The position numbers and the translations under genes are program-made. Of a stretch of 64,000 nucleotides of DNA, positions 1 through 9,860 are shown one piece after another. Every line of letters starts with the position of its first letter. Positions within the stretch are counted from its first letter, which is position 1. A model generated the notes under the pieces. That model saw only the letters and a list, made by a program, of their open reading frames with translations. It made no database searches and was not told the origin of the DNA. The DNA is taken from the NCBI RefSeq assembly GCF_027214005.1, contig NZ_JAPWGY010000004.1:1-64000 (forward strand). The letters run 5' to 3'. This DNA is from Kiloniella laminariae (GTDB lineage Bacteria > Pseudomonadota > Alphaproteobacteria > Kiloniellales > Kiloniellaceae).

Positions 1-2
1 AT

Positions 3-62
3 CTCTACGATCCTTCCGAATGCTGGAATTTCTTCAAGGCTGCTGGATATGTCTCAGATTAA
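3..62 (+). CDS. C-terminal tail of a possible IS630-family transposase (partial, runs off the left edge)
   Basis: The third forward frame is open from the window edge and ends at TAA (60-62), giving LYDPSECWNFFKAAGYVSD. The Asp-Pro-Ser-Glu-Cys-Trp-Asn-Phe-Phe-Lys-Ala-Ala-Gly-Tyr pattern resembles the end of IS630/Tc1-type transposases, which commonly close with an E-C-x-N-(Y/F)-F-x-x-A-G-Y motif. Only 19 residues are visible, so the catalytic DDE region cannot be checked. No terminal inverted repeat could be defined in the 66 bases before ghrA. It could also be the end of another small protein; confidence is modest. Confidence 0.45.
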   Translation, partial: LYDPSECWNFFKAAGYVSD

Positions 63-128
63 AAGCAAAAGGCTTTAGATCCGGACGCTACGCTGTCGAG
101 ATTTGATGATCCGATTGGCGGAAGAGCC

Positions 129-1058
129 TCAATAACCGCGTTTCATATCCACACTGTTTAGCAGTTTCTCGCCCTTTTTATGCCTTTTGATCCCTTCGGC
201 AATAATACGCGATCCGGAGACTGGCTGGGTGAAACTGGCTGCATGAGGCGTGACGGTTATTTTTGGATGATTCCAGAAGATATGATCCTGATCCAGTGGC
301 TCGTGGCGATAGACATCGAGGGTCGCCTCGGACAATTGTCCACTGTCGAGAGCCGCGACCAGGTCTTCCTCGACCATATGCCGACCCCGCGCCGCATTGA
401 TGACACTGGCCCCTTTGGGAAGCTGATTGAACAGATCTCGATTGAGGATATCGGCCGTTTCTTCGGTCAGAGGCAGAAGGCAGACGAGAATTTCCGTGTT
501 TTTAAGAAAGGCAGGAAGCTGATCTTTCCCGGCGAATGTCTTGATCCCCGGACGCTCCCGCTTGCTTCGGCTCCAGCCGGAAACATCAAACCCCAGATAG
601 CTCAGTTTTTCAGCAGCGTCTGATCCGAGTACGCCCATACCCATAATACCAACCCGACGATCCCAGGCGGCGGGAGGAATATGGGGGATCCATTCTTTCT
701 TGCCCTGCTGCTGCTGATAGACCCGCATGCCCTTGTGGTGATTGAGCACGTTCATCACCACATACTCGGTCATGCCCGAGGTCAGGGCCGGATCAACCAT
801 ACGTATGACCGGGATCTGAAGGGGGAGTTCAGGGTCAGATGCGAGGTGATCTATCCCGGCGCCGATAGAGAAGATGACCTTGAGATTAGGCAGAGTCTTG
901 AGCAAGCCTGCTGGCGGCTGCCAGACCAGCGCATATTCGATATCTTCCGGGTTGCCGATGTCGGGCAATAGTCGCAGATCAAGATCGGGTATCTCGCGTT
1001 CGAGATGCTCGCGCCAAGAGGTAATACGATCCAGATCGGAAATGAAAAGCAATGCCAT
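129..1058 (-). CDS. ghrA: Glyoxylate/hydroxypyruvate reductase A (D-2-hydroxyacid dehydrogenase family)
   Basis: This 309-residue cytosolic enzyme should reduce glyoxylate to glycolate and hydroxypyruvate to D-glycerate with NAD(P)H. The Rossmann glycine motif G-M-G-V-L-G lies near residues 140-145. The family triad is present: Arg in NAARGR (about 224), Glu in YRHEPL (253) and His in TPHAAS (272). Length matches GhrA (about 312) and the short catalytic N-terminus is typical of that subgroup rather than of SerA. It lies 112 bases downstream of yejF on the same strand and may be read through from it. A 13-base perfect palindrome sits directly upstream of the ATG. Exact substrate preference within the family is inferred. 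Confidence 0.88.
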   Translation of the reverse strand: MALLFISDLDRITSWREHLEREIPDLDLRLLPDIGNPEDIEYALVWQPPAGLLKTLPNLKVIFSIGAGIDHLASDPELPLQIPVIRMVDPALTSGMTEYVVMNVLNHHKGMRVYQQQQGKKEWIPHIPPAAWDRRVGIMGMGVLGSDAAEKLSYLGFDVSGWSRSKRERPGIKTFAGKDQLPAFLKNTEILVCLLPLTEETADILNRDLFNQLPKGASVINAARGRHMVEEDLVAALDSGQLSEATLDVYRHEPLDQDHIFWNHPKITVTPHAASFTQPVSGSRIIAEGIKRHKKGEKLLNSVDMKRGY

Positions 1059-1060
1059 TA

Positions 1061-1073
1061 GTTCAGCCTGAAC
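1061..1073. promoter_or_regulatory. Perfect short palindrome just upstream of the ghrA start
   Basis: GTTCAG-C-CTGAAC ends two bases before the ghrA ATG (1056-1058, minus strand). In RNA it would form a six-pair hairpin over the ribosome-binding region, and in DNA it could be a small operator. No textbook site matches it exactly. Confidence 0.3.
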
Positions 1074-1170
1074 AGGAAGAAGACCAAATCAGTTTAGGGG
1101 ATCAGACAGAGACCATGCAACTGTAACACGGGTTTATTTTGGGGATGAACTTTCGTTGCATCGGGAAAAA

Positions 1171-2832
1171 TCAACTGTTTACGGCTTCAAGGTGAACGGT
1201 TTTCAGATCAAAGGCAGCCTTGATCAGCGCCTGGGTATAGGGTGTTTGCGGATTATCAAAGATCTGCTGTGCAGTACCGATTTCGACGGCCTGTCCATCC
1301 CGCATGACAATGACATCATCGGCCAGGGTTCGCACGACCTTGAGATCGTGACTGATAAACAGATAAGTCAGGTTGTGCGTTTTCTGTAAAGCACGAAGCA
1401 GATCTACGATCTGGGCCTGAACCGACATATCCAGTGCGGATGTAGGTTCGTCCAGCACCAGGAAACTGGGCTTGAGCACCATGGCGCGGGCAATGGCGAT
1501 ACGTTGCCGTTGACCACCTGAAAATTCATGGGGGTAGCGATGACGACTTTCGGGGTCAAGGCCGACCTCTCGCAGTGCCTCAATAATCATCACTTCCCGA
1601 TTGCTTTTGCTGCCTCCCAGCCCGTGAACCTTAAGCCCTTCTTCGATAATCTGTCCAATCGAGAGTCGGGGGCTGAGCGAGCCATAGGGATCCTGAAAGA
1701 CAATCTGCATTTCCTGGCGTAAAGTGCGCAGTTTGCGGCCGCTGATATTGTTGATGACCTTGCCGTTGAAGCGAATGTCTCCCCGGCTGGAAATCAGCCG
1801 CAGCAGGGCGAGGCCGAGTGTTGTCTTTCCCGAACCGGACTCCCCGACGATGCCGATGGTATGCCCCTGTCTGATTTTTAACGAGATACCATCGACCGCT
1901 TTGATATGATCTACGGTTCGACGAAGTACACCGCGTTTGACGGGGAAATAGACCCGGATATTATCGCAGGCCATAATCTCTGGCGCATCTGGATCTGCTG
2001 AAGAAGGGTTGCCTTTGGGCTCTGCAGCAAGCAGGTGTTTGGTATAGGGATGCTGGGCCTGGGTGAAGATGGTTTCGGGCGTGCCCTTCTCGACAATCTG
2101 TCCCTTGGTCATGACACAAACGTAATCTGCCATTTTGCGGACAATGCCCAGATCGTGAGTGATCAGGAGGATCGACATACCCAGTTTTTTCTGAAGATCT
2201 TTCAGCAGGTCCAGAATCTGGGCCTGAATGGTAACGTCGAGGGCTGTTGTCGGTTCATCTGCGATCAGAAGGTCCGGTTCGTTTGCCAGAGCCATGGCAA
2301 TCATCACCCGCTGGCGTTGTCCGCCGGAGAGTTCGTGGGGGTAGGACCTGAGGCGTTTCTCTGGCTCTTTGATCCCGACAAGAGTCAATAATTCCAGAGT
2401 TCGTTTTCGGGCTGCTTTGGCATCCAGTCCTTTGTGAACCAGCAGGACTTCGTTGATCTGTTTCTCAACCGTATGCAGAGGGTTGAGCGATGTCATGGGC
2501 TCCTGGAAGATGATCGAGATCTTGTTGCCACGGATATCACGCAAGACCTTCTCATCGGCGCCGATCAACTCGGTTCCGCGAAACTTGACAGAGCTCCCCT
2601 GGGGATGGTGCGCTAGGGGATAAGGCAAGAGCTGGAGAATGGAAAGCGCGCTGACGGATTTTCCAGAACCGGATTCGCCGACCAGGGCGACAGTTTCTCC
2701 TTCCCTGATCTTGTAGGTAATGCCAGCGACCGCGTCGACGGTTCCACCTTCACCACGAAACTGGGTGGAAAGGCTGGTGATATCCAGCAGCGGTGTTTCT
2801 TCCTGTGCCGAGTGATCGACCAAGACTGTCAT
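1171..2832 (-). CDS. yejF: ABC transporter ATPase with two fused nucleotide-binding domains (YejF type)
   Basis: This 553-residue protein supplies both ATPase domains of the yej peptide importer in one chain. First half: Walker A GESGSGKS at 52-59, signature LSGGQRQ at 168-174, Walker B LLIADEP at 188-194. Second half: Walker A GESGSGKT at 330-337, signature FSGGQRQ at 437-443 and a FLVLDEP Walker B shortly after. Each half carries the C-terminal extension typical of oligopeptide (DppD/DppF) ATPases. It is the last gene of yejA-yejB-yejE-yejF; its ATG overlaps the yejE stop by four bases (ATGA), suggesting translational coupling. Known YejABEF systems import peptides and peptide antibiotics such as microcin C; the substrate here is inferred. 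Confidence 0.93.
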   Translation of the reverse strand: MTVLVDHSAQEETPLLDITSLSTQFRGEGGTVDAVAGITYKIREGETVALVGESGSGKSVSALSILQLLPYPLAHHPQGSSVKFRGTELIGADEKVLRDIRGNKISIIFQEPMTSLNPLHTVEKQINEVLLVHKGLDAKAARKRTLELLTLVGIKEPEKRLRSYPHELSGGQRQRVMIAMALANEPDLLIADEPTTALDVTIQAQILDLLKDLQKKLGMSILLITHDLGIVRKMADYVCVMTKGQIVEKGTPETIFTQAQHPYTKHLLAAEPKGNPSSADPDAPEIMACDNIRVYFPVKRGVLRRTVDHIKAVDGISLKIRQGHTIGIVGESGSGKTTLGLALLRLISSRGDIRFNGKVINNISGRKLRTLRQEMQIVFQDPYGSLSPRLSIGQIIEEGLKVHGLGGSKSNREVMIIEALREVGLDPESRHRYPHEFSGGQRQRIAIARAMVLKPSFLVLDEPTSALDMSVQAQIVDLLRALQKTHNLTYLFISHDLKVVRTLADDVIVMRDGQAVEIGTAQQIFDNPQTPYTQALIKAAFDLKTVHLEAVNS

Positions 2833-3896
2833 GATCGACCTCCATTAAAAAGTTTTCGGGGATCAAAGGCATCGCGGACGGCTTCACCAATAAAGACCAG
2901 CAGGCTGAGCATTACCGCCAAAGAAATAAAGGCCGTTGCCCCAAGCCAGGGTGCCTGAAGGTTTGCTTTTCCCTGGGCGAGCAATTCACCGAGGGAAGCT
3001 GAGCCAACGGGAAGGCCGAGCCCGAGAAAATCGAGTGAGGTCAAGGCCGTAATGGAGGCGGTGAGGGTGAAAGGCAGAAAGGTCAGGGTTGCGACCATGG
3101 CATTCGGCAGGACATGGCGATACATGATCACAAAATCACTGACGCCAAGCGCTTTGGCAGAGCGAATATAATCGAAATTGCGTACCTTGAGAAATTCGGC
3201 GCGCACCACACCAACAAAACCGATCCAGCTGAAGAGCATTAGAATACCAAGAAGAGTCCAAAAACTGGGGACAAGCACAGAGCTGACAATGATCAGGATA
3301 TACAGCGTCGGTAATCCACCCCAGATTTCAATGAACCGTTGGGCAATCAGATCCAGTTTGCCCCCAAAATAGCCTTGAATTGCTCCGGCGGTAACACCAA
3401 CAACGGCACTGATTGCTGTCAGGAGTAAACCAAAAATAATCGAAACCCGCATCCCATAGATCAACCGTGCGACCACATCTCTTGCCTGGTCATCTGTTCC
3501 GAGCCAGTGATCGAAGTCTGGGGGCGTTGGGGCAGGGGCAGACAGGTCATAGGCAACGGTCTGGTAATTGTAGCGAATGGGCGGCCAGATCATCCAGCCT
3601 TTGTCAGTTATCAGTTTGTCAACGAAAGGGTCACGGTAGTTGGCTTCAGTTTCAAACTCGCCGCCAAAAGTGGTTTCCGGCAGGGCCTGAACAATAGGGA
3701 AATAGGGCTTGCCATCATAAATAATGAGAAGCGGCTTGTCGTTGGCAAGAATTTCAGCGCAGAGGCTCAGACCGAACAGGAGAATGAAAATCCAGAAAGA
3801 CCAGTAACCACGGCGGTTTTTGGTGAAATTCTTCAGCCTTTTTTTGCCCATCGGGCCGGTTTCCATACCGAGGAAGGTTGTGTGATCGGATATCAT
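2829..3896 (-). CDS. yejE: Peptide ABC transporter permease (YejE type)
   Basis: A 355-residue inner-membrane permease of the DppC/OppC class. It has one N-terminal membrane segment (about residues 30-50), a periplasmic stretch of about 90 residues with the HWLGTDDQARDVVARLIYG motif typical of DppC-like permeases, then a block of about five hydrophobic segments. The EAA loop, which contacts the ATPase, is visible as RSAKALGVSDFVIMYRHVLP. It sits between yejB (2-base gap) and yejF (4-base overlap), so the order matches the Escherichia coli yej operon. It pairs with YejB to form the translocation path. Confidence 0.93.
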   Translation of the reverse strand: MISDHTTFLGMETGPMGKKRLKNFTKNRRGYWSFWIFILLFGLSLCAEILANDKPLLIIYDGKPYFPIVQALPETTFGGEFETEANYRDPFVDKLITDKGWMIWPPIRYNYQTVAYDLSAPAPTPPDFDHWLGTDDQARDVVARLIYGMRVSIIFGLLLTAISAVVGVTAGAIQGYFGGKLDLIAQRFIEIWGGLPTLYILIIVSSVLVPSFWTLLGILMLFSWIGFVGVVRAEFLKVRNFDYIRSAKALGVSDFVIMYRHVLPNAMVATLTFLPFTLTASITALTSLDFLGLGLPVGSASLGELLAQGKANLQAPWLGATAFISLAVMLSLLVFIGEAVRDAFDPRKLFNGGRS

Positions 3897-3898
3897 CT

Positions 3899-4996
3899 TC
3901 AGACCTCCCGGCTTTCGAAATCGATCCGGGGATCAACCAGCATGTAAGTGACATCGCCAATGATGTTCATCAACAGTCCCACAAGAGTGAAAAAGTAAAG
4001 TGTTCCGAACATAATGGGATAGTCTCGGTTAAAGACAGCCTCGAAGCCAAGTTTGCCCAAGCCATCAAGTGAGAAAATCACTTCGATCAGCACTGATCCG
4101 GTAAAGAGAACGCCGATAAAGCTGGCAGGAAAGGCCGCGATCACAATCAGCATGGCGTTGCGAAAAACATGGCCGTAAAGGATACGTTTCTCTGTCAGTC
4201 CCTTGGATCTGGCCGTCACGACGTACTGTTGTCCGATCTGGTCGAGAAACGAATTTTTTGTCAGCATGGTCAGACTGGCAAAACCGCCAATAACCATTGC
4301 TGTAACGGGCAAAATGATGTGCTCAAGGTAATCCAGTACCTTTTCCAGAGGGGGAAGATCGTTCCAGTTTTCTGATGTCAGACCGCTGAGGGGAAGAATG
4401 GTGAGATAACTGCCGCCAGCAAAAAGAACAAGCAGCAACACTGCAAAAATAAACCCGGGAATGGCATAGCCGACGATAACAATGCTGCTGGTCCAGACAT
4501 CAAAAGACGAGCCGTCACGAACCGCTTTGCGGATACCAAGCGGGATCGAAATCAGATACACCAGCAGGGTGGTCCAGAGCCCCAGCGAGATTGAAACGGG
4601 CATCTTGTCCAGAACAAGGTCAACCACCTTTCTGTCTCTGAAAAAACTCTCGCCAAAATCAAAGGTAAGATAGTTTCCCATCATGAGCAGAAACTGTTCA
4701 TGAAGCGGTTTGTCGAGGCCAAACTGTGCTTCGAGTTCTTTTATGAGATCTGGGTCCAGCCCCTGTGCGCCCTTATAGCGACTGTTGGTTGATACCTGGC
4801 TTCCGACTGAGCTTCCAAGGTCGTCTCTGTTTTGGGTGATTCTTTCGGAAATCTCCGAGCCCTGACCGCTGAGCTTAGACAGGACCTGTTCCACCGGACC
4901 ACCAGGGGCGAGCTGGATAATGGCAAAATTGATGATCATGATGCCAAACAGCGTAGGGATCATCAGGAGCAGACGGCGAATGATATAGGCCAGCAT
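3899..4996 (-). CDS. yejB: Peptide ABC transporter permease (YejB type)
   Basis: A 365-residue permease of the DppB/OppB class. It starts with [19 protein letters not shown], the typical first helix, followed by [14 protein letters not shown], another DppB hallmark. A soluble insert of about 60 residues follows and then the five-helix permease core. The coupling EAA loop reads [20 protein letters not shown]. It begins one base after the yejA stop and ends two bases before yejE, so the four genes almost certainly share one transcript. Confidence 0.93.
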   Translation of the reverse strand: MLAYIIRRLLLMIPTLFGIMIINFAIIQLAPGGPVEQVLSKLSGQGSEISERITQNRDDLGSSVGSQVSTNSRYKGAQGLDPDLIKELEAQFGLDKPLHEQFLLMMGNYLTFDFGESFFRDRKVVDLVLDKMPVSISLGLWTTLLVYLISIPLGIRKAVRDGSSFDVWTSSIVIVGYAIPGFIFAVLLLVLFAGGSYLTILPLSGLTSENWNDLPPLEKVLDYLEHIILPVTAMVIGGFASLTMLTKNSFLDQIGQQYVVTARSKGLTEKRILYGHVFRNAMLIVIAAFPASFIGVLFTGSVLIEVIFSLDGLGKLGFEAVFNRDYPIMFGTLYFFTLVGLLMNIIGDVTYMLVDPRIDFESREV

Positions 4997-4997
4997 T

Positions 4998-7097
4998 CTA
5001 GTTCTCCTCTACTTTGTTGCGCCGTCTGCGGCGCACCAACAGGAGCAAGAGCAGCAGAGTTGCTGTTAAGGTATAGGGACGCCAGTTGTCTTTTTGAAAA
5101 AAGGCTTCGGGGTCGGTGAAAAGCTGAAAGGTGAAAAAACGCCGCGTTTTTTCTGGCGGGAGTCCGAGCTTTTCCAGGCCGGCGAGGAAAGCATCAACAA
5201 TAGCCGGGTTAAAGAATGGTTCGTTGCTGGTCTCTGGCACAGTGGTTTCGGTCTCGCCTTTATTTTCTTCTGAAAGGCGGTTCCTGGCGATGTTTGCGGC
5301 AAGGGTCTCTGCTTTTTCCTGATCGAACCACCAGTAGGATGTGCTGGTCCCGCGCCAGGGCGTAACTTCGGGGCGGGAGAACTTGTTCCAATAGAGAACG
5401 CGGTCATCTTCAGTATGAAACTGGGGAATGACATAAAAACCCCAAAGTAAAGCGCGATCCAGTGCTCTGACACTGGCGACCAGGTCTTCCCGATCTTTGG
5501 CATTGACGACACGTTCGACAAGATCATCTATGACAGGGTCATTAATGCCGGCAAAATTGCCACTGCCTTTACGATCTGCGGTTTCACTGGTCCAGAAACC
5601 CCGTTGTTCTGTTCCGGGTGAAATACTGGCAGAGAGTTTTATAATAACAATATCAAAATCGAAATCGCTAATACGGTTATAGTATTGTGACTGGTCGACC
5701 AGCCGTGTGCGAACGTCAATCCCGAGCTGCCGCAGATTGTTGACGAAAGGGAGAACTGTACGTTCCATCCCTTTTGAGGCCAGCAGCATTTCAAAAGTCA
5801 TCTGTTCCCCGGTCTGGGCATTGACCAGTTTGAGATCCTGGACGACCCAACCGGCTTCTTCCAGCAGGGTAAAGGCTTTGCGGAAGTTGTCTCGTGGCCA
5901 GCCCATGCCGTCAGTTTTGGGGATTGTAAATGGTTCGATAAAAAGACGCTCGGGAAGACGGTCTCTATGCTGTTCAAGTATCTCCAGTTCCCTGCCTTCG
6001 GGGAGACCTGTCGAGGCGAGTTCAGAATTGCCAAAAAAGTTAGTTGAACGGGTCAAGAGTCCAAAGGAAAGCGCTTTGTTGCTCCATTCGAAGTCATAAA
6101 CATAGCCCAAGGCTTCACGCACCTTGGGGTCTTTGAATATTTCCCGGCGGGTGTTGAGAAAAAATCCCTGAATCCCCTGTGGTCTTTTGTGTGGAATGGA
6201 TTCTTTTTTCAACCAGCCCTTGGTGATTGCAGGGACATCGTAATCCTGGGCCCAGGCACTGGAGGAACGTTCGTTTCTGTAATCAATCTCTCCAGACTTG
6301 ATCGCCAGCTTGATGACGTCGTCATCCTGATAATAGGTTGTCCGGATAATATCGAAATTATCCTGGCCTTTGTTCACTGGCAGGTCCTTGCCCCAGTAGT
6401 CTTTTACCCGTTCCTGTACGACGTAACGCCCTGCTTCGAAATCCTTGATCCGGTAGGGGCCGCTTTGCAACGGAGGCTCAAGAGTACTCTTGGCAAAGTC
6501 CCGGCCTTCCCAGTAATGTTTGGCGAGTATCGGCAGGGAACCGGCTGTAATAGGGAACTCTCTGTTGCCGATCTCTGCCGAGTAGAACTTGACCTGGCGG
6601 GGGCCAATTTTTTCGACGCTTTTGATAATAGCAAAAGCATTCTGGACATAAGGATCTGCTTTGGTGGAGATTGTTTCCAGCGAGAAGATCACATCCTCGG
6701 CAGTTATCGGTTTTCCGTCGTGCCAACGGGCCTCGGGTCGGAGCGTGAAGGTCACCCATGCCCGGTTTTCCGGCCATTCAAGTGATTCTGCAATCAGGCC
6801 GTATTCACTGGCCGCTTCATCTGCACTGGCAGTTAAAAGTGCTTCAGGCTGGAAACCGGGTCCGGCAACCCCTTTGATTATATAGGGGTTGAAACTGTCG
6901 AATGTTCCCTCGCTGGCAAGACGCAGTTCTCCGCCTTTGGGGGCAGCGGGATTGACGTAGTTAAAATGAGTGAAGTCCGCCGGGTAACCGGGCTCTCCAT
7001 GAATGGCTATTCCATGAGATTTTTGAGTTGTTTCGGCCAAAACAGACAGCGGCAGAAATGCGCCAAGGACAAAGCTGACCAGAATGAAACTACGCAT
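4998..7097 (-). CDS. yejA: Extracytoplasmic peptide-binding protein YejA with an added C-terminal membrane anchor
   Basis: The reading frame is open further upstream, to 7364, but the start chosen is the ATG at 7095-7097. It follows a GAGAAG ribosome-binding sequence and begins a classic signal peptide, [21 protein letters not shown]. The mature protein is an SBP_bac_5 family binding protein with the YejA-style opening [23 protein letters not shown]. At 699 residues it is about 90 longer than the E. coli protein. The extra C-terminal part ends in a strongly hydrophobic run ([13 protein letters not shown]) followed by RRRRRNK, the pattern of a C-terminal membrane anchor with an inside-positive tail. 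First gene of the yej operon. Confidence 0.9.
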   Translation of the reverse strand: MRSFILVSFVLGAFLPLSVLAETTQKSHGIAIHGEPGYPADFTHFNYVNPAAPKGGELRLASEGTFDSFNPYIIKGVAGPGFQPEALLTASADEAASEYGLIAESLEWPENRAWVTFTLRPEARWHDGKPITAEDVIFSLETISTKADPYVQNAFAIIKSVEKIGPRQVKFYSAEIGNREFPITAGSLPILAKHYWEGRDFAKSTLEPPLQSGPYRIKDFEAGRYVVQERVKDYWGKDLPVNKGQDNFDIIRTTYYQDDDVIKLAIKSGEIDYRNERSSSAWAQDYDVPAITKGWLKKESIPHKRPQGIQGFFLNTRREIFKDPKVREALGYVYDFEWSNKALSFGLLTRSTNFFGNSELASTGLPEGRELEILEQHRDRLPERLFIEPFTIPKTDGMGWPRDNFRKAFTLLEEAGWVVQDLKLVNAQTGEQMTFEMLLASKGMERTVLPFVNNLRQLGIDVRTRLVDQSQYYNRISDFDFDIVIIKLSASISPGTEQRGFWTSETADRKGSGNFAGINDPVIDDLVERVVNAKDREDLVASVRALDRALLWGFYVIPQFHTEDDRVLYWNKFSRPEVTPWRGTSTSYWWFDQEKAETLAANIARNRLSEENKGETETTVPETSNEPFFNPAIVDAFLAGLEKLGLPPEKTRRFFTFQLFTDPEAFFQKDNWRPYTLTATLLLLLLLVRRRRRNKVEEN

Positions 7098-7260
7098 CTT
7101 CTCGACAAAACCCCCGGAGTCTTGAAAGTGGCAAGGAATAGATCCCCAGCAGAACCAGTTTGAGGGCTTTTGCCAAGACGGGCAAGAGCTGGATTCCTCT
7201 CTGGTCAGCAGAAAGGTCAGTCTCGCAGTCTTGTGATGAAAAATGGTTAATAAAACCGGA

Positions 7261-8058
7261 TCAGCCGTTAAATAGTTCGAGGACTTCCTGGTGTAATCTG
7301 TGATCCCCCGAGGTAATGACCTTGCCGTCGGAATGCATGCCCAGAGGTTTTCCTTCCCAGTCACTCATGATGCCACCTGCACCTGTAAGTATGGGAACCT
7401 GGGCCAGATAGTCGTAGACGCCCATACCTGCTTCGATGGTCAGATCAATGGAGCCGCTGGCGACCAGGCCATAGTTATAACAGTCGCCGCCAAACAGGTT
7501 CATTTTTGCCCTGGCTCGCGCGGCATCATATTTGGGAAACTGGTCCTGTTTGAACAGTAAGGGAGAGGTTGTCGCAAGTGTCGCCTGGGCCAAACCCGAA
7601 CATTCCCGCACGCGAACTTCATTGGTACCCCGGTGATCACGAAACAGTGTGGCTTGCCCCGCAGCCCCGATCCAGCGTTCATTGATCACTGGCATGGAGA
7701 GGATACCCATTACAGGTTGATTGTTCCGCAACAGAGCAACGAGGGTGCCAAAGATAGCGTGGCCTGAAATAAAACTTTTGGTGCCGTCAATGGGGTCGAG
7801 AACCCAGACAAATTCCGCGTCCTGCTTTTCGCTTCCGTGTTCTTCGCCAATGATCCCGTGATCAGGATAATGTTTGTTGATCATTTCGCGCATTGCGGTT
7901 TCGGCTGATCGGTCGGCGATGGTTACAGGCGAAGCGTCGCTTTTACCTTCGACGGTCAACGGGCTGCGGAAGTACTCCAGAATGATGGATCGTGCTGCAT
8001 CGCAAAGCTGTTCGCCCAGTTCGGTATATTCCGCAGGGCAATTAAAATCTGTGACCAT
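7261..8058 (-). CDS. hisN: Histidinol-phosphate phosphatase, inositol-monophosphatase family
   Basis: A 265-residue Mg-dependent phosphatase. Family metal-binding motifs are seen: GEEHG at 71-75, LDPIDGTKSF at 87-96, and a C-terminal IEAGMGVYDYLAQVPILTGAGG region in place of the usual W-D-x-A-A. Tyr-Asp-Tyr-Leu-Ala instead of Trp-Asp is common in the HisN-type branch that carries out the eighth step of histidine synthesis. No other his gene is nearby, so the substrate call rests on family resemblance; a general inositol phosphatase is the alternative. It lies between cytochrome c (upstream, separated by a strong terminator) and yejA. Confidence 0.8.
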   Translation of the reverse strand: MVTDFNCPAEYTELGEQLCDAARSIILEYFRSPLTVEGKSDASPVTIADRSAETAMREMINKHYPDHGIIGEEHGSEKQDAEFVWVLDPIDGTKSFISGHAIFGTLVALLRNNQPVMGILSMPVINERWIGAAGQATLFRDHRGTNEVRVRECSGLAQATLATTSPLLFKQDQFPKYDAARARAKMNLFGGDCYNYGLVASGSIDLTIEAGMGVYDYLAQVPILTGAGGIMSDWEGKPLGMHSDGKVITSGDHRLHQEVLELFNG

Positions 8059-8109
8059 CGTCTGGATTCCGTTTCAGGAGGAGGCAATTGTAAAAGGCTT
8101 CTGACGTAG

Positions 8110-8135
8110 AAAAGGCGACCCGGAGGTCGCCTTTT
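8110..8135. terminator. Perfect hairpin terminator between the cytochrome c gene and hisN
   Basis: Eleven-base perfect arms AAAAGGCGACC and GGTCGCCTTTT flank a CGGA loop, with a T run on the 3' side on either strand. On the minus strand it ends the cytochrome c transcript before hisN. Confidence 0.85.
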
Positions 8136-8168
8136 CCCAATCTTATGTCCAAGGCAGAATCGAGGAGA

Positions 8169-8711
8169 TTATTGCGGCAAGGCTGCGGGGCTGTCGCTCT
8201 GCATCCGCATATAGGCAATAAGGTTTGCCCGGTCTTCGACTTTCTTGAGACCAGCAAAGCCCATTTTTGTGCCTGGTGCATAATCTTTTGGCTTGGCAAG
8301 AAACTCGTTCAGCGCTTCATAATCCCAGGCTTCACTGCTCATGCCCTGTAGAGCATCGGAGTAACTGAAACCGTCAACCGCAGCACGTCCACGACCCACG
8401 ATGTCCCAGAGAGCTGGCCCAACCTTGTTGGATCCACCACTTTCAATGGTATGACAGGAAGCACATTTCTTGAAACCTGATTCACCCGCCGCGACGTCTG
8501 CAGTCGCCAAAAGGGCGCTGATAGGCTCGATAGAAGGTTCCTCGGCTCCAGCAGAGGCGACTTCGACACCACTGTCAGAAACTTCAATCTTAAAGGCGTT
8601 CTCTTCCAGGTCCTTCGGGTGGTAGAGAGATTTGGCTGCGAAACCAGAAGCCATTAAGAGAATGCCGGCAGTTAGGACTGAGGCAAAGATCTTGTTGTTC
8701 TCAAGAGACAT
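8169..8711 (-). CDS. Membrane-anchored c-type cytochrome
   Basis: A 180-residue class I cytochrome c. Residues 9-29 form a single N-terminal membrane segment that probably stays as an anchor. After a roughly 45-residue linker rich in Ala, Glu and Ser comes the haem-binding CASCH (83-87), with GTKMGF (Met150) as the likely sixth ligand. The layout matches the alphaproteobacterial CycM/c552 type, which shuttles electrons between the bc1 complex and terminal oxidases at the periplasmic face. Good ribosome-binding site AGGAAG before the ATG. It is divergent from kdsB, an arrangement common in alphaproteobacteria. Confidence 0.9.
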   Translation of the reverse strand: MSLENNKIFASVLTAGILLMASGFAAKSLYHPKDLEENAFKIEVSDSGVEVASAGAEEPSIEPISALLATADVAAGESGFKKCASCHTIESGGSNKVGPALWDIVGRGRAAVDGFSYSDALQGMSSEAWDYEALNEFLAKPKDYAPGTKMGFAGLKKVEDRANLIAYMRMQSDSPAALPQ

Positions 8712-8999
8712 TCTTCCTGACCCTTTGGGCTTATTGTAAATTTCGGCCCGACAATACCGCTCTCAGGCCTTGCGTTCAATAGCTGGAATTGATTTTTGGC
8801 AAGTTTACCCGGTATCTTTACGTTTTTTCTTGCAGAAATCATCCGGAAATCACTTTGGTTGTTGAAAAATGGTCAAATGTGCTATGGCCTGATGCCAGTC
8901 ACCCTCCAGGCAATATCCTGACATCAGCTCTGTTTGAATTGTCAGGAACGTATATCCGGGGGAGGTATATCATAATGCAGTCAAAATTTGAGGCTTCCG

Positions 9000-9755
9000 A
9001 TGTCCTTGCCGCTTAATCCTGTAGTTCTGATCCCAGCGCGGATGGCTTCTTCGCGTTTACCCAACAAGCCTTTGGCGGATATCTGTGGCTTGCCGATGAT
9101 TGTGCAGTGTTACAAGCGCGCTGTTGAAGCCGGACTTGGCCCGGTTGTCGTGGCCTGTGCGGAGCAGGAGATTGCCGAAGCCGTGGAGAAATTCGGAGGC
9201 AAGGCAGTTCTGACCGACCCGGCACATCCATCAGGGTCTGACCGGATCCACGAGGCATTGCAGCTGTTTGATCCCAAGGGTAACCACGATGCAGTGGTCA
9301 ATGTTCAGGGCGACCTGCCGACGGTTGAGCCACACCTGATCCGGACTGCCTTTGAAGTTCTTAACAATCCGGAGGTGGATATTGCCACCCTTGCAGTCGA
9401 GATCCGGGACGAGGAAGAACGGCACAATCCGAATGTTGTGAAAGCTGTCGCTGGTTTTGAAGCGGGGCAGAAGGTTGCCCGGGCCCTCTATTTCAGCCGC
9501 AGTACTGCCCCCTGGGATGACGGGGATGTTACCAAGCCGCTCTACCACCACATCGGGCTTTATGCCTATCGGCGACAGGCGCTGGAGCATTTTGTAGCGA
9601 TGCCAGCATCCCCTCTTGAAAAACGGGAAAAGTTGGAACAATTGCGGGCACTGGAAGCAGGTATGCGGATTGATATTGCTCTCGTTGACACTGTCCCGCT
9701 GGGCGTTGATACTCCTGCGGATCTTGAGCGGGCCCGTCAGCTTCTTTCAGTATAA
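9000..9755 (+). CDS. kdsB: 3-deoxy-manno-octulosonate cytidylyltransferase (CMP-KDO synthetase)
   Basis: A 251-residue cytosolic enzyme that activates KDO with CTP for lipopolysaccharide inner-core synthesis. The nucleotide-binding opening [21 protein letters not shown] is diagnostic, followed by HPSGSDRI and the VNVQGDLP motif. The ATG at 9000 is preferred over a TTG 12 bases earlier because GAGG lies six bases before it. It probably shares a transcript with pheA about 100 bases downstream. Its presence shows the organism makes KDO-containing LPS. Confidence 0.95.
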   Translation: MSLPLNPVVLIPARMASSRLPNKPLADICGLPMIVQCYKRAVEAGLGPVVVACAEQEIAEAVEKFGGKAVLTDPAHPSGSDRIHEALQLFDPKGNHDAVVNVQGDLPTVEPHLIRTAFEVLNNPEVDIATLAVEIRDEEERHNPNVVKAVAGFEAGQKVARALYFSRSTAPWDDGDVTKPLYHHIGLYAYRRQALEHFVAMPASPLEKREKLEQLRALEAGMRIDIALVDTVPLGVDTPADLERARQLLSV

Positions 9756-9860
9756 TCCACTGCGATACAAGGGGACTCTGCGGTTCGCTCAAATGAGTAT
9801 CAACACAATTTTTGACCCTAAATGATCTGTAATAATTTACTAGGATAAGGCCTGACTCCC

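Noticed and set aside
7098-7364. 89-residue N-terminal extension of YejA
   Set aside because: Internal ATG at 7097 has a ribosome-binding site and starts a normal signal peptide; the extension has no family likeness.
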